Below, piece by piece: positions 8,789 through 18,509 of a stretch of DNA of 64,000 nucleotides (positions within the stretch are counted from its first letter, which is position 1; each line of letters opens with the position of its first letter). The stretch spans positions 1,488,001 through 1,552,000 of the forward strand of contig NZ_LT629792.1 of assembly GCF_900106055.1 (NCBI RefSeq). Direction: 5' to 3'. The stretch is from Schaalia radingae (lineage in GTDB: Bacteria; Actinomycetota; Actinomycetes; Actinomycetales; Actinomycetaceae). A model generated the notes under the pieces. It was not told where the DNA came from, did no database searches, and saw only the letters and a program-made list of their open reading frames with translations. The position numbers were made by a program, and so were the translations under genes.

Positions 8789-10190
8789 CGCACCGTCTTC
8801 CATTCAACTCCTGGAAGCGATCGCCCCGTGGCTCACGTCGAGGCGATGGTTCCCACGCACCAGCGACCGCACATTGCAGGTCATTGGCGAGCTCAATGCC
8901 GATTCAGGCTATCTGGAACCGCCGGGAACTCCGGAGTCCGATTCCGGTGATTTAGCGTCAGTTCGCCTGCTGATCATCCAGGCCGGCTCGCAACTGCTCA
9001 ACGTCCCCCTCGTTCTCGTTCCGCAGGCCGGAGACGACGTTGCCGAAACGTTCGACAATCCTGCGACGGACGTTGACGAGGGCGACCCCATCGGATCGAT
9101 TGGTGACCTGAGTATTCTGGACGGCGTGTCGGTGTGGGCATTTTGGGACACGTGGCTGGCGATGGGTCGTGCCGTTGGAACGGTGGATGCTGACACCGTT
9201 GAACGCATGCGCGACATGCGTGACCAGGTACAGGTGTATGGAGGCGAGCAGTCGAACACCTCGGTTATTTTCCGAGGTACCACAGACGAGACTCCTGGAA
9301 TCATCGCGAAGGTACTGCGCGTGCTCACGGAGGGTGCTCACCCGGATGTTGAGGTGCCCACCGCGCTATGCGAGGCTGACTGGAACCACGTGCCACGCGT
9401 TTTCGGCTACGTTGCCGTCCCGGCACGCGTGCGTTCGTGGCCCAAGAAGGAATCGGAACTGTGTGTGGCGACCATTATCAGTGAGCTGGTACGCGATGGG
9501 CGCGACGGTTTCGTCTTCTTTGTCGATGGTGCCTCCCGCGGTGAAGATCTTACCGAGCAGGCACGTTCACTGGGTACCGTGACAGCTCAGATGCATGAGA
9601 TTCTGGCGAGGGCTCTGCCCACTGCTGACGGGCCGACGCCATCGCAGATCGCTGCGCGGGTGCGCAACAACCTCGATGCTGCGCACGCTGAGGTCCCTGG
9701 CCTGACCGGCGAACTCGTGGATACATTGGGCCGCGAGCTGGACCAGCTCGCACAATGGGACGAGCCGCTTCAGGCGACCCGCATTCACGGCGACTACCAC
9801 CTGGGGCAGACCCTGCTCAGCGATGATGGGTGGAAGATTCTGGACTTCGAGGGCGAGCCGCTGCGCCCCCTGGCCGAGCGCACCGCCCCTGACCTACCGC
9901 TCAAGGACGTTGCCGGGATGCTGCGTTCCTTCGACTATGCGATGGCGCAGGCACGACGCCTTGCCGATGATGACTCAGCGATTGACGATGCCGTCGCTCA
10001 CGAGTGGGTCAGCCAGCACCAGCGTGCGTTCCTTGAGGGGTATCACGCTGATTTCTCGGGTCGCGACGACGCACTCATGACTGCACTGATCATTGAGAAG
10101 GCAGCCTATGAGTCGATCTACGAACATAGGATGCGTCCAGACTGGCTGAGTATTCCCCTCGATGCGCTCACCGAACTGGCTGAGCGGTAA
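8781..10190 (+). CDS. mak: Maltokinase
   Basis: Phosphorylates maltose with ATP to maltose 1-phosphate, the GlgE donor. ATG 8781 overlaps the treS stop in ATGAGTAA and is preceded by GAGGAAG, giving 469 residues; an upstream ATG at 8757 has no such site. The aminoglycoside-phosphotransferase-like C-lobe has the catalytic HGDYHLGQTL segment and the metal-binding ILDFEGEP. The N-terminal cap begins with LEAIAPWLTSRRWFP, a pattern shared with Pep2/Mak proteins. Context between treS and glgB makes the assignment firm. Confidence 0.92.
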   Translation: MSNAPSSIQLLEAIAPWLTSRRWFPRTSDRTLQVIGELNADSGYLEPPGTPESDSGDLASVRLLIIQAGSQLLNVPLVLVPQAGDDVAETFDNPATDVDEGDPIGSIGDLSILDGVSVWAFWDTWLAMGRAVGTVDADTVERMRDMRDQVQVYGGEQSNTSVIFRGTTDETPGIIAKVLRVLTEGAHPDVEVPTALCEADWNHVPRVFGYVAVPARVRSWPKKESELCVATIISELVRDGRDGFVFFVDGASRGEDLTEQARSLGTVTAQMHEILARALPTADGPTPSQIAARVRNNLDAAHAEVPGLTGELVDTLGRELDQLAQWDEPLQATRIHGDYHLGQTLLSDDGWKILDFEGEPLRPLAERTAPDLPLKDVAGMLRSFDYAMAQARRLADDDSAIDDAVAHEWVSQHQRAFLEGYHADFSGRDDALMTALIIEKAAYESIYEHRMRPDWLSIPLDALTELAER

Positions 10191-10213
10191 AACGGTCGAC
10201 ACGTGGAGCACAT

Positions 10214-10252
10214 CGGACGGTCGTTTGTTGCAAAGAACGCCACGACCATCCG
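10214..10252. terminator. Hairpin after the maltokinase gene
   Basis: An 11-bp stem with one G-T pair (10214-10224 with 10242-10252) and a 17-base loop lies between mak and glgB. No T-run follows, so it may only reduce read-through from glgE-treS-mak into glgB. Confidence 0.35.
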
Positions 10253-10292
10253 AACGGCCACGCCGTGACCGTGTGCATGGGAAAATGAGGTC

Positions 10293-12482
10293 ATGAACGC
10301 CTCACCGATTCCTCAAGATCCAGACCTCCTTGATACAGTGGCGCAGGGGCAGTACTACCTGCCTCATGCCGTGCTCGGAGCACACCTCAGTGACGGGTCA
10401 GTGACGATCCGCACGGTGCATCATTTGGCCGACGCTGTCCAAATTGTCACGCCCGATCAAACAGTTGACGCTGTTCACGAACGATCCGGCGTGTGGGTTG
10501 CCGTCTTTGAATGTGACGATATTCCCGACTACCGAGTGCGCGTGACCTACGGTGACCAGACGACACTGATGGACGACCCCTACCGTTTCCTGCCCACACT
10601 GGGCGAAATGGATATTTACCTCATTTCCGAGGGACGACACGAAGAACTGTGGAAAGTTCTGGGAGCACATCTGACTCACTACACCGGCCCGATGGGTGAC
10701 GTCGAGGGCGTCGCATTTGCGGTGTGGGCGCCCAACGCGTCTGCCGTGCGCGTCGTCGGCGACTTCAACTACTGGGACGGCAGCGCCAGCGCAATGCGCT
10801 CACTGGGATCGTCCGGCGTGTGGGAGCTGTTCATCCCAGGTGTGGGCGTGGGAGCGCGCTACAAATTCGAGATCCGAGGGCCGGGCGGTAACTGGTTCCA
10901 AAAGGCTGACCCGATGGCACGTGCCACCGAGATTCCTCCGGCAACTGCCTCTGTTGTCACCGACCGTTTCCACAGGTGGGATGACGATGAGTGGATGGAC
11001 AGGCGTGCTCACACCACCCCGCACACCGCTGCCATGTCAGTGTACGAAGTCCACATTGGATCCTGGAAACAGGGGCTGGGCTACCGTCAGCTCGCTGATG
11101 AGCTGATCGCCTACGTCACCGAAGCCGGTTTCACGCACGTCGAATTCATGCCGGTGGCTGAACATCCGTTCGGCGGTTCGTGGGGCTACCAGGTCACCTC
11201 GTACTACGCGCCGACCTCACGCTACGGCACGCCCGACGACTTCCGTTATCTGGTGGACCGCCTCCACCAGGCAGGTATCGGCGTCATCCTGGACTGGGTG
11301 CCAGCCCACTTCCCGAAGGATGACTGGGCGCTTGCCCGTTTCGACGGCACTCCCCTGTACGAGGATCCCGATCCGTTGCGTGGTGAACATCCGGATTGGG
11401 GAACGTACGTCTTCAACTTCGGGCGTCGGGAGGTGCGCAACTTCCTGGTTGCCAACGCGCTGTACTGGCTCGAGGAGTTCCACGTCGATGGCTTGCGTGT
11501 CGATGCGGTGGCCTCCATGCTGTATCTGGATTATTCACGCAAGGAAGGCCAGTGGCGGCCGAATCAGTACGGCGGTCGCGAACACTTGGAAGCTATCCAG
11601 TTCCTGCAGGAAGCCAACGCAACTGCCTACAGGCGTCACCCCGGCATCGTAATGGTGGCTGAAGAGTCAACAGCGTGGCCCGGCGTGACCGCGCCAACGT
11701 CAGGAGGCGGCCTGGGGTTCGGCATGAAGTGGAATATGGGCTGGATGAACGACACGCTGCGGTACATGCAGGAAGACCCTGTCAACCGTCGCTGGCACCA
11801 CGGTGAACTCACGTTCTCGTTGGTGTACGCATTCTCCGAGAACTACATTCTGCCGCTGTCCCATGATGAGGTCGTTCACGGCAAAGGCTCGCTCGTTTCG
11901 AAGATGCCCGGTGATAAGTGGCAGAAGATGGCCTCGCTTCGCGCACTGTACGCCTACCAGTGGTCACATCCTGGCAAACAACTGCTGTTCATGGGACAGG
12001 AATTTGGGCAGGAACAGGAATGGACCGAGCAGCATTCTCTGGATTGGTGGCTGCTCGATGACGATCTGCATTCCGGGTTGCTGTCGCTGGTGTCGGCTCT
12101 CAACAGGATCTATCGCGACGATCCCGCGCTGTGGGACGACGACTACACGGGCTTTGAGTGGATCGACGCGTCAGACGGCGATCACAACGTGATCTCCCAT
12201 ATCCGCAAGGGAATGGGCTCCGATCACAAGCAGCACCTCCTTGTCTGCGTCACGAACTTTGCCGGCACACCTCACGAGGGCTACCGCGTGGGGCTGCCGT
12301 TCAGCGGCCAGTGGGAGGAAATCCTCAACACTGACAGCGAAGAGTTCGGCGGATCCGGTGTGATCAACATGGGGCCGGTCATCGCTGAAGATGTTCCATG
12401 GAACGGCCGGCCAGCATCGGCTGAGCTGCGCGTGCCACCGCTGGGTGCGCTCTGGCTGCGTCCTGTCACATCTGAGAACTAG
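10293..12482 (+). CDS. glgB: 1,4-alpha-glucan branching enzyme
   Basis: Creates alpha-1,6 branches in glycogen-like glucan. The 729 residues match actinobacterial GlgB. The order is an N1 domain (about 20-115), a CBM48 domain with [20 protein letters not shown] (about 145-235), and the GH13 barrel. The barrel has [32 protein letters not shown] with the nucleophile Asp, [12 protein letters not shown] with the acid Glu, and [16 protein letters not shown] beta-sandwich closes the protein. ATG 10293 is preceded by a weak AGG. It completes the GlgE pathway. Confidence 0.95.
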   Translation: MNASPIPQDPDLLDTVAQGQYYLPHAVLGAHLSDGSVTIRTVHHLADAVQIVTPDQTVDAVHERSGVWVAVFECDDIPDYRVRVTYGDQTTLMDDPYRFLPTLGEMDIYLISEGRHEELWKVLGAHLTHYTGPMGDVEGVAFAVWAPNASAVRVVGDFNYWDGSASAMRSLGSSGVWELFIPGVGVGARYKFEIRGPGGNWFQKADPMARATEIPPATASVVTDRFHRWDDDEWMDRRAHTTPHTAAMSVYEVHIGSWKQGLGYRQLADELIAYVTEAGFTHVEFMPVAEHPFGGSWGYQVTSYYAPTSRYGTPDDFRYLVDRLHQAGIGVILDWVPAHFPKDDWALARFDGTPLYEDPDPLRGEHPDWGTYVFNFGRREVRNFLVANALYWLEEFHVDGLRVDAVASMLYLDYSRKEGQWRPNQYGGREHLEAIQFLQEANATAYRRHPGIVMVAEESTAWPGVTAPTSGGGLGFGMKWNMGWMNDTLRYMQEDPVNRRWHHGELTFSLVYAFSENYILPLSHDEVVHGKGSLVSKMPGDKWQKMASLRALYAYQWSHPGKQLLFMGQEFGQEQEWTEQHSLDWWLLDDDLHSGLLSLVSALNRIYRDDPALWDDDYTGFEWIDASDGDHNVISHIRKGMGSDHKQHLLVCVTNFAGTPHEGYRVGLPFSGQWEEILNTDSEEFGGSGVINMGPVIAEDVPWNGRPASAELRVPPLGALWLRPVTSEN

Positions 12483-12484
12483 AC

Positions 12485-12538
12485 ACGGACGGTTGAGCGG
12501 ACGGGCAGCAATTCCTGCCTGCTCGCTCAACCGCCCGT
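12485..12538 (+). terminator. Long hairpin after glgB
   Basis: Outer arms of 15 bp with one wobble pair (12485-12499 and 12524-12538) enclose an inner GGCAG/CTGCC stem. The structure starts two bases after the glgB stop, so it probably ends the glgE-to-glgB transcript. It has no T-run. The next gene begins immediately after it. Confidence 0.6.
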
Positions 12539-12543
12539 GAGAT

Positions 12544-13074
12544 ATGCGAGCAATGATGGAACTGATCAGCGGCGACATCACAACACTTGAGGTGGACGCC
12601 ATTGTCAACGCTGCGAACTCGTCACTGCTGGGTGGTGGCGGCGTGGATGGGGCAATTCACCGCGGAGCTGGGCCCGACCTGCTCGCCGCCTGCAAGAAAG
12701 TGCGTGCCAGCCAGTTCCCTGATGGTCTTCCCGTGGGGCACGCTGTAGCGACTGAGGGTTTCAGACTGCCGGCGCGCTGGGTAATCCACACTGTCGGACC
12801 TAACCGGCATCGCGGGCAGACTGACCCGGATCTGCTACGCTCCTGCTTCACGTCGAGTCTGCGGGTTGCCGAGGACATCAGTGCACGCTCCGTAGCGTTC
12901 CCTGCAATTTCAGCAGGAGTGTACGGCTGGGATATGGAACAGGTTGCGAGTATCGGCATAGAGGCGGCTCGCACCTATGAAAGCGAACAGGACGAGCACG
13001 CAATCAGGATCGTGTTCTGCTTATTTGATGACCGAGCCCTGCACGTATGGCGCAGCGTCGCCGGCGAGCACTAG
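12544..13074 (+). CDS. Macrodomain protein (ADP-ribose/O-acetyl-ADP-ribose processing)
   Basis: A stand-alone macrodomain of 176 residues, the size of YmdB-type O-acetyl-ADP-ribose deacetylases. It carries GDITTLEVDAIVNAANSSLLGGGGVDGAIH near the N-terminus, written here in two parts: the NAANS adenine-ribose contact and the GGGGVDGAIHR loop. The later FPAISAGVYGWD loop binds the distal ribose. The catalytic Asn and Asp of the YmdB group are in place, so hydrolysis of ADP-ribose adducts is likely. Possible starts are ATG 12544, 12553 and 12556. It sits alone after the glgB hairpin. Confidence 0.88.
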   Translation: MRAMMELISGDITTLEVDAIVNAANSSLLGGGGVDGAIHRGAGPDLLAACKKVRASQFPDGLPVGHAVATEGFRLPARWVIHTVGPNRHRGQTDPDLLRSCFTSSLRVAEDISARSVAFPAISAGVYGWDMEQVASIGIEAARTYESEQDEHAIRIVFCLFDDRALHVWRSVAGEH

Positions 13075-13136
13075 ACTGCCCCGACGCGCGGACGAGCCGA
13101 TTCGAGCTGCCTCAGGTGCGATCACCACACCAGCCT

Positions 13137-14099
13137 CTAGATCATGAGAGCGGTTGCCAGCCTGCGACGGGCAGCGTTGACTTCCGGTGAGGATCCGGCC
13201 ACGCGGAACAAGTCCAGGATGCGTGTGCGCAGCTCTTCACGCCTGTCATCATCGGTGCTGTGCTCCAAAGCGCTGATCAGAACGTCGAAGGCCTGAGCGT
13301 GCTGGCCGGCGTTAAACAGCTCATCAGCATGATCCAGGTCGTTATCCGCATTCCCAGCCGTGCCGCGCTCAAGCAGACGCACGCGCGCCAACTGGGCTTC
13401 GGCATCGTGGTCGCGCGCATTGCGCTCCACGATCTTCTCCCACGCCGCGATCGCGCCGTCGAGGTCACCTGATTCTTCCAGGTCCAACGCATGCTGGTGT
13501 TCAGGCGGTACGGGCGCCTTCACGTCCTCCCCGCTGACTGCGACGCGGCCCGTAACCCCCATCTGCTGGGCTGCCGTCAACAGTTCATCCAGGACCGGCA
13601 CGACCTGTTCTTTAATCGCATTTCCCTGGAAGAACGGGATCGGGCGCCCACCGATCAGTGCACACACCGTCGGCAAGGCCTGCACCTGAAGTGCGCGAGT
13701 GATGCCCGGAGCTTTTTCCACCTCGATCTTCACCAACTGGAAGGCGCCGCTCCTTTCGCGGACGATCCCTTCCAGCATGGACAGAACGGACGATGACTCC
13801 AAGGAGCGCGATGACCACAGTGCCATCAGCACAGGAACAGTGCGTGACGTTGCCATGATGTCCTCGAACTGAGCGTCATCGCAGTCGCGAATCAAAGGCA
13901 CGTTCAGTTGCACCCCGGCATCACCGTCGGCAGGAGCGGCAGCAGGGACGCCCGAAGCGGACAGGTCAACGGCACCGTGAGAATCGGCGACCTGACGCTG
14001 CACGTGAGACTGTTCGGAGGCCTCCGCGCTGTGCGCTGCACGCGAGGCTGGTTCCCGCTGCGAATTGTGCTGCGCCATTGATGGATCACTCTCTGCCAC
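13137..14099 (-). CDS. CnoX/YbbN-like thioredoxin-TPR protein
   Basis: A 320-residue protein with a disordered N-terminus (1-75), a thioredoxin fold (about 75-190) and tetratricopeptide-like helices (about 200-315), the plan of the chaperone-linked CnoX/YbbN. The active-site position reads WSSRSLES, so both redox cysteines of the usual WCxxC are missing and no disulfide exchange is expected. The cis-proline segment ALPTVCALIGG is kept. The start is GTG 14099, six bases after AGGAGA, directly adjoining the stop of the lipoprotein gene, so the two are probably co-translated. A holdase or adaptor role is inferred from the family. Confidence 0.85.
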   Translation of the reverse strand: MAESDPSMAQHNSQREPASRAAHSAEASEQSHVQRQVADSHGAVDLSASGVPAAAPADGDAGVQLNVPLIRDCDDAQFEDIMATSRTVPVLMALWSSRSLESSSVLSMLEGIVRERSGAFQLVKIEVEKAPGITRALQVQALPTVCALIGGRPIPFFQGNAIKEQVVPVLDELLTAAQQMGVTGRVAVSGEDVKAPVPPEHQHALDLEESGDLDGAIAAWEKIVERNARDHDAEAQLARVRLLERGTAGNADNDLDHADELFNAGQHAQAFDVLISALEHSTDDDRREELRTRILDLFRVAGSSPEVNAARRRLATALMI

Positions 14100-15113
14100 T
14101 TATTCTCCTTCGGGTTTGGTTGAATCGTCGCGCGTGACCTGCTCGATCACACGTTCAGCGCCGATGACGCGAGCTTTCTGATCGGATCCGGCCTGCGGCA
14201 GCTCAATCAAAACCGAGACCAGGTATTTTGCAGATGCCGATCCGATAACCTTGGGGTCTCCCTCGTTAATAGCCGCAGGGGAGCCGCCCAGCTGCATGGT
14301 GGATCTGGCAACCGTGCGCTGGTAGGTGTGCGTCATTGCGAACGATGCGGACACGAGGGCTGATCCGTTGTTCAAGACGAGTCCTGAGATCGGCAATCCC
14401 TCCGTCTGTGCGTGAGCCGTGACGGTACCGGCGGCCTGCACGGATTGTCCGAGCGATGCGATCTCGTCGAAGTGCGAGCGCGCATACTCGTCTTCTGCGA
14501 ACATGTCGGATCCGGCGGTGCCAGAATTGAGCATTTCGACGTATTTTTCCACTGCTTCGCTGGGCGTCATGATGAAGCCGTCGGCATCGGCAGATACGTA
14601 TGCTGCACCCGTCTCCAGTGGGGCTGTCGTGAATTCTGAGCCGCCCAGAAGGCGCACCCAGTTCTCCAGTTCGTAATTGGAGCGCGCATCCTGCTGAGTG
14701 ATGACGTAAACAATCGGCAGTTCCCCGTCCGAGCTTTGCTCGATGTCCAGGAACATTCGCGGCCACGTTGTTGAGTTGGTCGATGTCACCATTTCCCCGG
14801 TGAGACTCAGCTGCGGCACCGTGGTCTCCTTGGCTTTGGCGAGCACGAACTGTGCACCGCGCATGCGCAGAGCCGGGTCTTTGACGCGTCCGGACAGGGC
14901 TTCGGTCGTGCCCTCGTCACTGGCTTGGTCGAGTGCGGCCTGGATATGTCCGAGGATCGCGTTGATGCGGTTGGCATCCAGGTTGGCCGCACCGTTTGCG
15001 CCGGACGCTGGCTGTTCAGTGGCCGGTACTTCTATTTCTCCTGACGAGCAGGCGCTGACCATCGACAGTGATGCGAGCATCACCACGGCAGCGCAGATGC
15101 GGCGGCGTATCAC
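14100..15113 (-). CDS. Predicted lipoprotein of unknown function
   Basis: A 337-residue secreted lipoprotein. The N-terminus MIRRRICAAVVMLASLSMVSAC is a type II signal peptide with lipobox VSAC at residues 19-22, so the mature protein is tethered outside the membrane from Cys22. The rest is a soluble domain with no enzyme motif that I recognise. Start is GTG 15113, overlapping the stop of the membrane protein upstream by four bases. The order membrane protein, lipoprotein, CnoX-like protein suggests one operon with an envelope role. Confidence 0.8.
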   Translation of the reverse strand: MIRRRICAAVVMLASLSMVSACSSGEIEVPATEQPASGANGAANLDANRINAILGHIQAALDQASDEGTTEALSGRVKDPALRMRGAQFVLAKAKETTVPQLSLTGEMVTSTNSTTWPRMFLDIEQSSDGELPIVYVITQQDARSNYELENWVRLLGGSEFTTAPLETGAAYVSADADGFIMTPSEAVEKYVEMLNSGTAGSDMFAEDEYARSHFDEIASLGQSVQAAGTVTAHAQTEGLPISGLVLNNGSALVSASFAMTHTYQRTVARSTMQLGGSPAAINEGDPKVIGSASAKYLVSVLIELPQAGSDQKARVIGAERVIEQVTRDDSTKPEGE

Positions 15114-16744
15114 TGTTCCTCCTTGGTCGATCCTGTTCCGTCACGATGCAGCCAGTTCGACATGATGGACGTCCATGCGCCCTTTTGGGAACGGCCAGTG
15201 TCCTGAGGTCGTTCGGCGTCAGCTTGTGTATCGTCGCCCCGTGGATCGTCGCCGTCCTGTGAACGGTCGGTTCGGCTCGCGTGGCCAGTGCCGCTCACAT
15301 GGTCGGCTTCGTTTTCCGCACGGTCGCCGTCTGTCTGACGTACGAGGGTGTCGCCGCTGTCTGCTTGGTGCGCCGACGGGACGATCGGGATGAGGCCAGT
15401 GTTGAATTCGTGGCCATCGATATTCACCGATTCTTCGCCTCGGGAGCGCGCTTCGCGTAATGCGCGTCGCGTCGGGAAGACCATCGGTACACGAGCCACG
15501 GACATATCAATGACACCCGAATCGGTGGGGGCCGAATGTTCGACTGGTTCGGCTGGCTTTGCAGTCTCAGCCGGCTCTACAGCTTCCTCCGACTCAGCGG
15601 GTTCGGCAGCCTGTTTCTGTTCGACGAGGTCTTCAGCTTCGCCGTTCATGGCCGGCTCGACAGGTTCAGCGGATTCAGCAAGTTCTTCCGGCTCTTCCGC
15701 TTCTTCGTACTGGTTCGCCTCTTCGGAGCGTTTCACCTCTTCACAGTGATCGTGTTCTTCCCGGTGAGCTTGCTCCTCAGGCAAGCCGTCAGCTTCATCT
15801 GTCAGGTCGGCTACCGGGACCGGCTCGCTGACATCAATCGACTCAGCCTCGTCTGCTTCATGGGTACCGTCCTCAGCTTGCGACACGTCACCCTCATCGT
15901 CTGCCTCGTCAGAAGCTTCCTCGGCGTCTGGCATCTGGGAGATGTCGATCGGGGCGGTGTCGGTGGTATCAGCCTGGTCACGAGACTTCAGCTCGTCGGC
16001 ACGTGCCGCGCGGCGACGCTGGTTGCGCCAGATGATGACCGCCATGACTGCGGCGATCAGTGCCAGGACAATGGTCAAAAGCCACACGGCGATCGCTGCG
16101 ATATTGGTGCGCTCAACCGGCCAAGTCAACGTCAATGTCGGGGCTTTCGAACCGTCTGTCGTGGCCAGTACGGACACCGTGTCAGGAACGGCTTTCAGTG
16201 TGAGCGACGCGCTCCCCTGGCCGGCTGCCTGATCCAACCACATGTCATTATCCAACGGGTTCGCAATCGAGGCCCCCGACTGAGCTTCTTCCTTGGCAGT
16301 CTGGGCTTCGGACTGTGCCTGACCATCGGCCGTTGACTGAGGAGCAGCTGCGGATTGCTCGCCATCAGCCACATCCGACGATTGCGCCTGATTCGCATCC
16401 GTTTCCGCATGGTCGGTTACTTTCAGCTGTGTCATACCAGCTTCCAGGCCCACAACTTCGGTATAAGCCTCGTCACCGAGCCACCCGATCACATCAGGAG
16501 TGGATCCAACCACGACACTGACGGGCGTCGACGCATCGGCAGCTTCGACGGTCACTGTCACGTCTTCTGCTTTCAAAGGGAGCACACGCGCACGCGTCAT
16601 CACATAGGGCTGATCTGGGTCAGCCTTGGCCTCAATGTGCTGTCCAGGTGCCCAAACGGTCAGTGTCAAAATGCCGATGATGCCAGCAACAAGAGCCACT
16701 GCTGCAAGGGCTAAAGCGCTGGCGTAACGTCTGATACCACTCAC
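15110..16744 (-). CDS. Two-pass membrane protein with a long acidic cytoplasmic tail
   Basis: A 544-residue protein of unknown function. It has an N-terminal membrane segment (about 9-30), an extracytoplasmic domain (about 31-215) and a second segment (about 218-240) followed by RNQRRRAARA, placing the rest in the cytoplasm. About 250-430 is low-complexity sequence dominated by Glu, Ala, Pro and Asp, with repeated EEAEEP, AEPVEPA and AEPAE-like units. The C-terminal FPTRRALREARSRGEE is basic. Start GTG 16744 follows GGAGGAG. It begins a tightly packed operon with the lipoprotein and the CnoX-like gene. Confidence 0.75.
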   Translation of the reverse strand: MSGIRRYASALALAAVALVAGIIGILTLTVWAPGQHIEAKADPDQPYVMTRARVLPLKAEDVTVTVEAADASTPVSVVVGSTPDVIGWLGDEAYTEVVGLEAGMTQLKVTDHAETDANQAQSSDVADGEQSAAAPQSTADGQAQSEAQTAKEEAQSGASIANPLDNDMWLDQAAGQGSASLTLKAVPDTVSVLATTDGSKAPTLTLTWPVERTNIAAIAVWLLTIVLALIAAVMAVIIWRNQRRRAARADELKSRDQADTTDTAPIDISQMPDAEEASDEADDEGDVSQAEDGTHEADEAESIDVSEPVPVADLTDEADGLPEEQAHREEHDHCEEVKRSEEANQYEEAEEPEELAESAEPVEPAMNGEAEDLVEQKQAAEPAESEEAVEPAETAKPAEPVEHSAPTDSGVIDMSVARVPMVFPTRRALREARSRGEESVNIDGHEFNTGLIPIVPSAHQADSGDTLVRQTDGDRAENEADHVSGTGHASRTDRSQDGDDPRGDDTQADAERPQDTGRSQKGAWTSIMSNWLHRDGTGSTKEEQ

Positions 16745-16897
16745 AGTGTCCGCTCCTCCGCAAAAATTCCTCGTATGTCATTCACAATACAGTGCCCGTT
16801 GATGTGAGCGCAGAACCGATGGTAATAATCCATCATATCGCAGAGTCGAAAAGGGCAGTGCCTGACGGGCTCACGAGACAGGCCCAACAAGTCAGGC

Positions 16898-17200
16898 TCA
16901 GAGGGGCCGAAGCCAGTGCTCCCAGCAATGCCGGTGCCAATGGCGTCTGGCTTCCACCCCCTGATCCCATCCAAAGGGTGCTTCTTCGGGCCACGCGACC
17001 ACATGAGGTGTGCCAGGAGCAATCGGATGGACACAACCAGGACACGTGTACGTCTTCTGCGATCCCGACACGTACGACACCTGATAGTGCAGCCCACCAG
17101 GCCCCTCGGCACTAAGCGGCATGGAGGCCAGACGACTCATATCGAGGCGCGGATGTTCGCCGCCCCAAGGTCGTTTTCGTGACCGTCTGCCCCGCCCCAT
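16898..17200 (-). CDS. Small actinobacterial protein with a Cys/His zinc-binding pattern
   Basis: A 100-residue protein resembling the short proteins of Streptomyces and relatives often labelled ATP/GTP-binding protein without clear support. A basic N-terminus (GRGRRSRKRPWGG) precedes YTCPGCVHPIAPGTPHVV and RRHWHRHCWEHW. The spacing CxxC, then His, then HxxxC or HxxC, looks like a single zinc site. Start at 17200 and stop at 16898; it lies between nagA and the envelope operon on the same strand. No function is assigned. Confidence 0.7.
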   Translation of the reverse strand: MGRGRRSRKRPWGGEHPRLDMSRLASMPLSAEGPGGLHYQVSYVSGSQKTYTCPGCVHPIAPGTPHVVAWPEEAPFGWDQGVEARRHWHRHCWEHWLRPL

Positions 17201-17242
17201 GTCGTGATCGCTCCTCTGGCCGCCTACGTCGTCTTGCCGCTC

Positions 17243-18496
17243 TTACTTATTCCTATCGCACACGACACCCGCGCGCCACACGCGCAAGGGGTGCAGCTCA
17301 GAATCCAGACAGACCACGTCAGCACGCTTGCCGACTTCGAGTGCCCCCACCGTCTCATCGCCAAGGATTCTGGCACCTTGAGCAGATGCCATAAATACCG
17401 CATCGACCAGCGGAATTCCAGCGCCTACTGCGACGCGCACGCAATCGAGCAGGTGAGCTGTTCCACCGGCGATCGCTCCGCCATCAGTCAGACGAGCAAT
17501 CCCATCAGTTACCGTCACAGCCTGAGGCCCAAGCTGGTAGCTGCCATCCGCCATTCCGGCAGCAGCCATCGCATCAGTGATGAAGACGCAGCGCGACCGT
17601 CCGAGAACCTCGTACACACAGCGCACCAGCGTGGGATTGACATGCACACCATCACAGATCATCTCCACGACCGCATCACCTCGCGCACCCGCTGCAAGGA
17701 ACTCTGCAATGGAACCGGGATCGCGGTGGTGCATCGGCTTCATGCCGTTAAACAGGTGCGTCACCGTCGCCAGGGGACGTGTATGGTCCGGGTCTTTCAG
17801 CTGATCAGCGTAGCGTCCTCGGGCGTCCTCAAAGACGGCTCGAACGTCGTCCGGCTCTGCATCCGTATGCCCCCACGATGGCAGAGCACCCCCCTCGCGC
17901 AGTACTTCAGCCACTGATCCCTCACCGCTGGCGTGCGGTTTCTCCGGCGCCACGGTCATGGTCACCGCGTGCCCGCCAGCCACGTCCAGCAGTTCAGCTG
18001 TCAGCACGGGATCCGGGTCGCAGATGAACTGTGGGTCCTGCGCGCCACAGCGCTCATGAGACACGAACGGACCTTCAAAGTGGATTCCAGCCAGCTCCCC
18101 TCGATCGGCCAGCGTGGCGAGCATGGCAGCACGTTCCTTGAGGGTCTGCGCGTCAGCAGTCACCAGCGATGCAACAAGGGAGGTCGTCCCGTGAGCGCGG
18201 TGCTCGGTAACAGCCGTCATCGCTTGCCCGGGGGTCTGCGCGTTCGGGAACGATTCGCCACCACCGCCGTGGCAGTGCACGTCGACGAGGCCAGGGATGA
18301 TGATGTCATCGCTCGGCTTCAGATCATTGAGTTGTTCACGAATTGACGAGGGGGCCTCCTGCGCCGCCGCATCACCGACCCAGATAATGGTGTCGCGGTC
18401 CCACGCCACTACCCCATCGTCGATCACCGTATCCGGTGTGACGACCCGTCCTCGAAGAGCAACGAGTGAAGTGGATTGATCAGTCTGATCCGTCAT
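17243..18496 (-). CDS. nagA: N-acetylglucosamine-6-phosphate deacetylase
   Basis: Removes acetate from GlcNAc-6-P in amino-sugar recycling. The 417-residue product is an amidohydrolase-fold enzyme: the metal-binding PGLVDVHCHGGGGESF, GIHFEGPFVSHERCGAQ, the histidine in HLFNGM, and FITDAMAAAG with the catalytic Asp. I chose ATG 18496 because AGGAAAAGAGAG lies just upstream; the frame extends to 18535 inside nucS. The gene begins 13 bases after the nucS stop on the same strand. No nagB is in the window. Confidence 0.92.
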   Translation of the reverse strand: MTDQTDQSTSLVALRGRVVTPDTVIDDGVVAWDRDTIIWVGDAAAQEAPSSIREQLNDLKPSDDIIIPGLVDVHCHGGGGESFPNAQTPGQAMTAVTEHRAHGTTSLVASLVTADAQTLKERAAMLATLADRGELAGIHFEGPFVSHERCGAQDPQFICDPDPVLTAELLDVAGGHAVTMTVAPEKPHASGEGSVAEVLREGGALPSWGHTDAEPDDVRAVFEDARGRYADQLKDPDHTRPLATVTHLFNGMKPMHHRDPGSIAEFLAAGARGDAVVEMICDGVHVNPTLVRCVYEVLGRSRCVFITDAMAAAGMADGSYQLGPQAVTVTDGIARLTDGGAIAGGTAHLLDCVRVAVGAGIPLVDAVFMASAQGARILGDETVGALEVGKRADVVCLDSELHPLRVWRAGVVCDRNK

Positions 18497-18509
18497 GGTC
18501 TCTCTTTTC

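Noticed and set aside
15536-16336. A 266-codon rightward frame opposite the acidic-tail protein
   Set aside because: It is the antisense of the low-complexity Glu/Ala/Pro region; the leftward gene has a good ribosome site and overlapping partners.
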